Below are positions 7,901 to 16,900 of a stretch of 25,208 bases of DNA, piece after piece; the stretch's first letter is position 1; each line of letters begins with the position of its first letter. The stretch comes from CAYJLW01 sp964370965 (GTDB lineage: Bacteria; Actinomycetota; Acidimicrobiia; UBA2766), in the NCBI GenBank assembly GCA_964370965.1, contig CAYJLW010000059.1, positions 1 through 25,208 on the forward strand, given 5' to 3'. The position numbers and the translations under genes are program-made. The notes beneath the pieces are model-generated. The model saw only the letters and a list, made by a program, of their open reading frames with translations. It was not told the DNA's origin and did no database searches.

Positions 7901-10900
7901 CCACCGCATCGTCGTGCCCTGCGCTGCGGTCTCGAGAGTGACGGGCACGCCGGCGACGGTCTGCTCGGCCCACGCCGTCGCGAACCCGTTCACGTCGACC
8001 CCTCGCACCCTGGGTCGGAAGCTCCCCGCCGCCCCGAACGCGTAGCCCTCCGATGCTGCGACTTCGCGCTGGCCCGCCGCCACGGGGGTCACACGCTCGG
8101 CTGTGCCGTCGCCCTCGAAGTCCCACTCGATCGTGGCGACGCCGGCCTCTGCACTGACTTGCGCGCTGAACTCGAACTCCGTCTCGGGCGTGCCGTCGGG
8201 CTCGCCGGGCAGGCAGACGTCGACGAGGCTCACGCAGGGCCGCCACGACAGGGCCGCCACGCCCGCCTGGGTGTCGAGAACGAGCGGCAGGAGCCCGGCG
8301 AACCGCCTCGGCTCCCAGTCCGAGAGACGCCCCAGGCCGTCCCGGACCCTGACCGCCGGCGTGACGGAGACCTCGGCGCCGTAGGTGTGCCTGGCCTCGA
8401 CCCCGGTCACCGTCCGGGGCGCCTCGCCGCCGACGGGGCCGACCGCGGTGGTCTCGTCGGGCCTCCCGTCCCCGTCGAAGTCCCACTCCACGGCGACGAC
8501 CCCGGCGTCGGAGCCGACGTCGGCCCTGAAAGTGAACTCGCTGCCGGGCGTGCCGTCCGGGGCGCCCGGTGCGCACACGCCCAGGGTCGTGTAGCACGGG
8601 GTCCAGCCGACCAGGCTCACCCTGTGCGCCGTCGTGTCGAGGTCCACGGCGACTGGCCCGACGCGGAGCTTCGCCCAGGGGCTCGGCTCGTCGGCGGTGT
8701 CGACGACCCGCACCTGGGGCTGCCACGAACCGGCGACGCCGTAGGTGTGCTCCGCGGACACCTCGGGGAGGTGGGTCTCCGTGCCGTCGCGCTCGTCGTG
8801 GAGCGTCGCCTCGGCCACGCCGTCTCCGTCGACGTCCCACTCGACCCGCTTGATCCCGGCGTGCGCGTAGACCTCGGCCCGCAGGGTGAAGGGCTCCTCG
8901 GCTTCCCCGTCGGGGGCGCCGGAGGCACAGAGGCCCACGAGGGGGAGCTCGAAGCAGGGTGACCACCATCGCATCTCTGCAGCGTTCCCGGCGACGCTCA
9001 GGGTGGTGGTGACCCCCAGGGTGGTCTTCGGGGTCCACGCCGAGACGTCGCCGGCGCCGGTGACGACCTGGACGTGGGGCACGTACGTGCCCGGCTCCGG
9101 GAACGTACGCGTCTGGGACACCTCTGCGGTCGTCGGGTAGGTGTCCTGGCCCACTGGCGCCACAGCCGTCACGACGTCGGCGGTCTGCGGGGCGACGCCC
9201 TGGGACGGGAACGCCCAGCGGACCTCCTGCACGCCGCCCTCGCCCTCGACCCGCGCCTCGAAGCGGAACTCGTTCGCCGGCGTGCCGTCGGCTCCACCGG
9301 GCCCGCAGACGCCCGCCGCCACCTCGTGGCACGGCGTCCATCCCGTGAGCTCGACGACCCCCGCTCTCGTGTCCAACGAGACGGGAACGTCGAAGAGCCC
9401 GAGGGAGTCTCGCATCGCGAGGTGTGCCCATCCGCCCACCGCCCCGTCGGCGCCGACGACCGCCACGCGAGGCGCCCAGGAGCCCTCGACGCCGTAAGTG
9501 TGAGTTGCCTGCACGTCATGGGCCACCCTGGGGAGACCCGGCACCGTCGTCGTGGTGTCGCCCGCCGCCTCGTTGTAGGCGCCGTCGCCGTCGAAGTCCC
9601 AGCGGACGGCGGCGACACCGGCGTCCGCGGCGACGTCGGCGCTGAAGGTGAACACGTCGGAGGGCCCGCCGTCGGGGCCGCCCGGGGCGCACACGCCGAA
9701 CCTGGTGAAGCACGGCGTCCACCAGTTCATGGTGGTCGCCCCGGACACCACGTCCACGGTGTCGGGCGCCGCCGCCCACCCGGTGGCGGTCCCGGGGGGC
9801 TCGTTGCTCACCGCGCGCACCTTCGGGGCGTAGCTCCCCGCCTCGTCGTAGGTGAACTCCGTCGTGCGGGTCACCGACACAGGACCGGGGCTTGCGGGCC
9901 CCTGCACCTCGTCGCGGAAGTCGTCGGGCCCGGGGGTGTCCGCGTCGAAGCCGTCTCCGGCGAGGTCCCACTCGATGGCACCGACCCCGTTGCGGAGGGG
10001 GTCGACGTAGGCGGTCGCCGTGAACGTGAACTCCTGGGAGGTCGTGCCGTCTGGTCCGCCCGGGAGGCATTGGCCGACTTGCGCGATCTCGACGTCGTGG
10101 CACGGGTCGAACCACCCCATGCGCGCCCAGGCGAGCGAGGTGTCCAGGGTGGGCTCGACGAGCCCGCCGAGGGCCGTGCGCCTCTTCCAGGCCCCGGCGA
10201 CGCCGTGTGAGTCGATCACTCTGGCCTGGGGCTTCACGGACACCGCGGCGCCGAAGACGTGCGGTGGGGAGATGTGGCCGACGAGCTCCGGGGGAACCCC
10301 GGCGATCTCCTCGGAGTCGTCGACGCACGCCGGCTCGGACGCCGCAACGGCACAGTCGCCGTCGAAGTCCCACTCGACCCGCTGGATGCCTGCCTCCGCG
10401 TGGAGGTCGGCCGTGACGGTGAACGGCTCGCTGGCGCCACCGTCGATGCTCGCCGGGGTGAGGTCGCAGTCGGCCCCGGGGACGGAGGAGGGGGCGCAGG
10501 GCGCCCAGCCGGAGAGCCTCGTGGGGTCGTCGGTGTCCAGGACAACCGTGACCCCGCCTATGTCGTAGGCGTCCCAGGCCGAAGCGTGGCCGTCGACGTC
10601 GACGACGCGCACGCCCGGGCGGAAGGCCCCGAACGCCCCGAAGACGTGCCGTGCCTCGACCCCGTCGAGTCGCTGCGGACTGGCGCCGGTGACCGGATCG
10701 GCGGCTACGGACGCCGCCGTGTCGGTGCCGCCGTCGCCGTCGAAGTCCCACTCCACGGCCGCGACACCGCCGGCGGCGTAGACGTCGGCTGTGAAGGCGA
10801 ACGTCTCCTGGCGGTCGCCGTCGGGAGCGCCGAAGAAGCAGCCCACGGAGCCCAGGAACGGCACCGGGACGCCGAAGCAGGGTGAGAAGGCGTGCATGCG

Positions 10901-13900
10901 GGCGGCGAGGTCGACGACGTCGAGGGTGTCCACGTCGCCCCCGGAGAGATGGGCGACCCAGGGGCCGGGGTCCCCGCTGCGCACGAGGCGCACCGCGGGT
11001 TCGAAGGACGTCCTCCCCGCCGCGAACTCGACGGAGTAGGCGTGGCTCTCACGCGCCCAGCCCCCCTGCGCGGCGAGGATCGTGGCGCCCGTGGTGGCGT
11101 CGGCGTCCGCGTCGCCGTCGAAGTCCCATTCGAGAGCGTCGCCCGCCAGAGGGCTCGGAAGCTGGGCCGTGAACGTGAACTCCGTGCCGGGGCCACCGTC
11201 GACGTCGACGGGGACACAGTCGACGCCGTCGATGCCGGCCCCGTTGCCGGCGACCGTGACGGGGTCGGCGCAGGGCTCCCACGCGTACAGGCGCACGTCA
11301 CCCGTGGGGGCGACGGTGTCGAGATCGACCTCCAGGGGGAGCTCGTCGATGCCGAGGAAGCGCCGCGGCTCCCAGCCGCTGCGGTCCCCGGCGACGCTCT
11401 CGGCCTGCACCTTGGGCCGCCACGTGCCCGCCTCCCCGTAGGCGCGGGCGGTGCTCGCCCGGTGGCTCACCGGCGTCCCGGCGAGCGCCTGGGTGACGTC
11501 GTCGCCGTCCCCGGGGTCGTTGTCGGGGTCCGCGCCGCTGAGGCTGCCGTCGCCGAATCCGTCGCCTTCGAGGTCCCAGCGCACCACGGCCACGCCGGAA
11601 GCGGCGCTCACGTCGGCGGTGAAGGTGAACTCGGTGGCGCTCTCGCCGTCCGGGCTCCCGGGCGCGCAGCCCACCTCCATGTCCGGGCGGGCACCGGCGG
11701 GCAGGAGCGCGGCCAGGACGTCGCCGACGGGACCTTCGTGGCACGGGGACCACCACTGCATGGTCGCCGCCACCGGGACCGCCGCCGCGTCGAGCTCCAC
11801 GGGCTGGGGCCAGAGGCCGCCCAGCCAGTACAGGGGCTGCCAGTCCCCGGTCGCTCCCCCCGCGGTGGTCGCCCGCACACGCGGCACCCACGTCCCCTCG
11901 GCCCCGAAGGCGTGCTCGGCGTCGGCCCGCAGGCTCGACGGCGACCCCGGCGCCACGGGTTCGACCGAGTCGACGGTGCCGTCGCCGTCGAAGTCCCAGT
12001 CCACCGTGGCGAGGACGGCCCCGGGCGGGGCCGTCACGTCGGCCGTGAAGGTGAACGTCGTGGCGGGCTGGCCGTCGGGGGCGCCGGGCACGCAGAGGTC
12101 GAAGACACCGAGGTTGTTGCAGGGCGTCCACCAGCCCATGGTCGCGGTGGGCCGGGCGGTGCCGTCGCCCACGTCGAGGCGGCACTCGTAGTCGTCGAGG
12201 CCGCAGAGCGGGCTCACGAGCGTGTCCCACCCGCTCCACTTCACGGACGTGGTGCCGGAGGCGTCCGCTACCTCGGACTTCACCCGCACGCGGGGCACGT
12301 AGCGCCCCGGCGCGTCGTAGGTGTGGGACGGTGTGAGCGTCCCGCGGTCGTCGTCGTCGTCGACGGGGATCGACTCCACGGCGCAGCCGGGGCAGCCCGG
12401 GTCGAACTGCACCTCCGTGACCTTCGCCCCCCGGGCGCCGTCGGGCTCCACGTAGGACGCCCGGAAGGTGACCGGCTCGCCGACCCGGGCGTCGTCCCCG
12501 GCGACCCCGCTGCAGCCCAGGAGCGGGAACTCCACGCACGGGGCCCACCAGCCCATACGCGCCTGGGGCGCCACGTGGGCGGTGCGCATGGTCTGCGAGT
12601 AGCAGTCCAGGATCTGCCCGGCCTCGGGGACGGCGTCCCGGCCGTCCCCGAACGGCCAGGAGAAGCTGGGCCGCGGGCAGGTCACGACCATGTCCGAGAG
12701 GCCGTTGAACTGGCGGTCGCCCATGGAGACGTCGCCGTCGGCGTTGGACAGCGGGTTCGACGGGTCGGCGTACGTGTAGCGCACGGCGGGCTGGTCGCCG
12801 TCGACGAGCCTGTCGAAGACGTGCGTGAACTCCCGCCCGGCGGCGACGTCCACGCAATTGCTTCCCACGGCAACCGGGTCGCCCTGGTCGCGGCGCGGGC
12901 AGTCGCCGTCGAGGTCCCACTCGTAGTCCGCCACCCGCGGCGAGCCCGGCCCGCCGAGGGCGTCGCCGACGTCGGGGCCGGCGGCGCTGAAGGTGTAGCC
13001 CCGTCCGGCGGTTCCGTCGTAGGCGACTCCGGCGAGGTAGAGCTGGACGAGGGGCTCGATCTCCCCGCCTATCTCCGCGACCGCAGTCAGCACGTCTCGC
13101 ACCCTCTCGGCCGCCGCCCGGAGGTGCGCGGCCGACATCGTGGCGAGGCCTGCCTCGATCGCGCCCACGTCGGAGCGGAGGCACTCCGTGTGGCAGCCGG
13201 CGATGCGCTCGGCCCGGCCGAGGACGTCGTCGAAGGCCTCCACTTGCACGAGCCCGCCCTGGAGGTCGCCCACGAGGGGCACCAGCGCCGCCCGGAGGCC
13301 GGCGTCGTCCTGGGCGAGCGCGGCGTCGAGGTCGCCCCGCCAGCGGGGGACGTCTTCGGAGACCAAGAGCGACACGTCCAGCGCGTGGTCGTCGATCTCG
13401 TCGAAGACGAGCTGGACCGCCCGCCCCGCCGTGTCGCTGCCCGGGAGCGCCACCGCGCGGCGGGCGACGTCGAGGACGGCGTCGGGGATGCGCCCGATCT
13501 CGGTGCGCCACAGGTCGTGCGGGTTCATGCCGAGCTTCGGCAGGATCCTGTCCACGGCCGAGAGCACCAGGGCCGCGCCCACGGTGTCGTCGGCGAGCTC
13601 GGACACGTCCGACGACGTCCCCCTCAGGGACCCGCACCCCTCCGTCAGGGGCGCCAGGAGCCGTCCCAGGCCCATCGTGGTCTTGTCCAGCTCCGCCTGG
13701 GTGGCGAGTCCCCTCATGTTCGGGACCCGCAGCAGCCGCGGCTTGGCGGCAGCGGCACCCGCCTTCAGAGCGGTCGCCGAACTCGCCCCCGCTGCGAGAC
13801 GCTTGTTCACGCCGACCGACGCGGCGTTGAACGCCACTGCCCAGAGCGTGTCCCGGCTGGGCAGCACGCCGGGTGACAGCACCACGTCCATGACGTAGCC

Positions 13901-16900
13901 GATGGCCGCCGTCACTGCGACGTCGACCCACTTCGAGAACGGGGAGACGTAGGACAGCACCGCGAAACCGACCTTCAGGAGCGTCACGACCGCGGGGAGC
14001 ACGTGGGTGAGGACGTCGTCCATGGTCGCCAGCCAGGGGCAGAGCCGCTCCTCCATGTAGTCGCGCAGGAGCCCGCACCAGTCCTCGGCCGCTGCGCACA
14101 GGACGTCGTCCTCGAGGGCGAGGGTGCGCATCACGTCCAGCAAGGCCACCACGTCCAGGGCGTTGTCAGCCGGCACCGGGCAGCTCCAGTAGAGGGGGAA
14201 CGCCTCCACCCGGTCCGGGTCGCAGCGGTGCGGGTCGTAGTACTGGACGAGGCGGGCCAGGACCTTCTGGGCCGCGGCGGGATCGCCCGCCACGCCCCCC
14301 AGGAGCTGGCGGGGCGACGGGACGTCCCGTACGGCCTGCTTCGCCGGATCGACCCCCGCCCAGCCCCGCATCGTCGGGTCCACCGCGCTCAGGCCGATCT
14401 TCTCCGTGCCGTCCACGAGTAGGCCCACGATGCCGTGGGGGCGGTTCGACGTCCACGACTCCAGCTTGGGGCGCATGTCCACCCGCAGGGCCTCGACGTC
14501 CATCGTGGAGCGCAGCCGGTCGTGGCAGAGCACCTCGTCTTCGGCGGCGGCCCGCACGCAGATCCGCGCCCACAGGTGCAGGAAGCGCGTGTCCACGTCG
14601 GCATCGAGGCCGGGCACCTCCGCGGTGTTGAAGGCCGCCGTCAGGGTGGCCGGGTACATGCGGTCCCCGGGCAACTGCCCGCACCCGGAGGTGGCCGCCC
14701 GCTGCGGGCAGTCAGCGTCGTCGCGCGCGTAGTAGCCCAAGGGGCCGAAGAGCGCCGTTGGCGTGGCTCCCTCGTCCCGGCCGGACGACGTGGCCCCCAC
14801 ACCGCCGGCGTCGGACCACGGCGAGCGGTACACGTTCGGGATACCGTCTCCTTCGGGGTCCGCTTCGGCGGCGAACTGCACACTCATCCACTCGACGGGC
14901 CCGTCGAACTCGAAACGCTCCCACCAGCGGTGGTCGTTGCGCACCGAGTCGCCGCCCACCGCCGGGACCAGCGACCGTTTGCAGGGGATCTGGGGGATCG
15001 CCAGCGGGTTCGTGGCGGCGTCGGAGTAGTCCTCGAGGGACTCGCCGAGCGCGAGGTCGACCGTGAAGTCGTCGTTCAGGGTGACGGGCGCCTTCGCTCC
15101 CCACGTGTCGCAGAGGTTGGTGTGGGGCACGACCCGGAGGCTCTCGCCCTTCTCGGCCCACAGGGTGTAGTCGCCGCCCGGGTCCAGCGGGTCCAGGCCC
15201 TCCTCCGGTGGCGGCTGCCCGTAGCGGAACCAGCCCGACCACTTCCCGTCCTCGGTCCCGGCCCGGGCCTCGAGGAACAGACGGGGATAGCTCCTGCCCC
15301 CGACCACGTACCTCTCGAAGGCCTCCAGGAACAGGTTCTCGGCCGAGGGCACCTCGAAGATCCCCTCGTCGGGGAGCTCCGGGGAGTAGACGACCGTGCC
15401 GCAGAGGTCGTCGGCCGCCGAGGCGAGGCATTCGCCGTTCCAGGGGGCCTGGAACCCGTCGGACGCCCGCACGGCCTGGGTCTTCTCCCAGACGACCGTG
15501 CCCCGGGCCTTGTTCCGCAAGCGCCACTCGATCGTGTCGACACGGGAGGCGTCCGTGGACTGCACCTGGGCGTAGAAGTTCGCCGGGGCCCCGGGGTGGA
15601 CCATGGGCGCCTGGCTGGGATCGAGGAGCACGATGCGCGGCAGGGCCTCGGCGACGAGGAGCTCGCAGCCCAGGAAGCAGAGGAAGTCCCCGTTCGCGTC
15701 CCATTCCCCGCGCCCGCCGTTCTCCGCCACGGCGCGGACCCGCGGCCTGTAGGAGCCGGGGGTCGGGAAGTTGACGATCTCCTGGGCGACGCGCCACGGC
15801 CGGTTCTGGAACGAGACGTCCACCTCGAGGACGTCGTGGACGTCGACGTCGAGGATCCGGTTGTCCTCCACCGTGGGAGTGGAAGCACCCACCGGTGTCG
15901 TGCGGTCCACGTCGCCGTCGCCGTCCCAGTCCCACTCGAAGGCCTCTACGGGCCGGCCGCCGTACTCGCCGTAGGCGGTGAAACGCACGTTCATCCGCGT
16001 GTCGACCACCGGGATCGACTCAAGGCACGTCGTGGGGAAGTCGCTCATCCCCTCCGGGATCCCATGGCCGTTGGGGAGCTTCCCGTCGCGCATGCCCGTG
16101 GGCAGGGGGCATCGGTACCAGTGCCGCATCCAGGTCTCGGGACCGGCCACGTCGAGGGGCACGTGAAACGGGGAGAGCCAGGGGTTGTAGCGGTCCCAGT
16201 CTGTGCAGTTCGCCGTGGACCCCACGTCGCAGAGGCGCAGTTCGGGGTAGTAGCTCCCCGCCTCGTCGTACGCCCCCGCAACCCCGATCCCGGCGCCTCT
16301 CCAAGTGTTGGTACCGAAGTCGGCGAGGTCGACGGTCGTGCGTTGTTCGGCGCCGCCGTGGGGCGAGCCGTTGGTGCGCACCACGAGGTCGACCTTGTCC
16401 GTGGAGGGGGTGAAGTAGTTGCCCCAGCAGACGGGGCCGGCGCAGTTGTGCATCGCCGCCTTGAACGTCACCGCGTCCTGCACCCCGACGTCGTCCCGCC
16501 CGCCCCCGCAGACGCCGAGGAGATCGGCGCTGTCGGGCTCCCAGCAGTCGGACACGAGCGAAACCCGGGGGGGGGCGACGTCGAGGCTGCGCGTCACGCA
16601 GTCCTCCCAGCAGTCCCACGCTCCCCTGTCCCCGCCGGCGGACACGGCCCGCACCCGGGGCGTGTAGCGCCCCGCGTTCGCGTAGCGGTGCCGCACCGAC
16701 GCGCCGGGCGCTCCACTCGGCGTCCGCGTCGTGGTGCGCGGGACAGCTTGGGTCTCGTCTACCGAACCGTCCCCGTCGAAGTCCCACTCCAGCGTGTCCA
16801 GCGTCACGCCGTCGGGGTCGTGGTACTTCGCGCTCAACGTGAACTCGTCGAAAACCGTGCCGTCGTTGCCGCCGAAGACGCTGCTCTCGATGCACACCGG

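Noticed and set aside
4757..8962. Very long plus-strand open frame (about 1,400 codons)
   Set aside because: It is the antisense shadow of the repeat array in a GC-rich gene. The product is a Gly/Val/Arg/His-rich mixture with no domain, while the minus strand carries clear repeated motifs. The same holds for 10892-13876 and 14435-17134.
5340..12560. CRISPR-like or tandem DNA repeat array
   Set aside because: Periodicity is 350-470 nt, in frame, and conserved at protein level with diverged DNA. It is a protein repeat, not a CRISPR or satellite.
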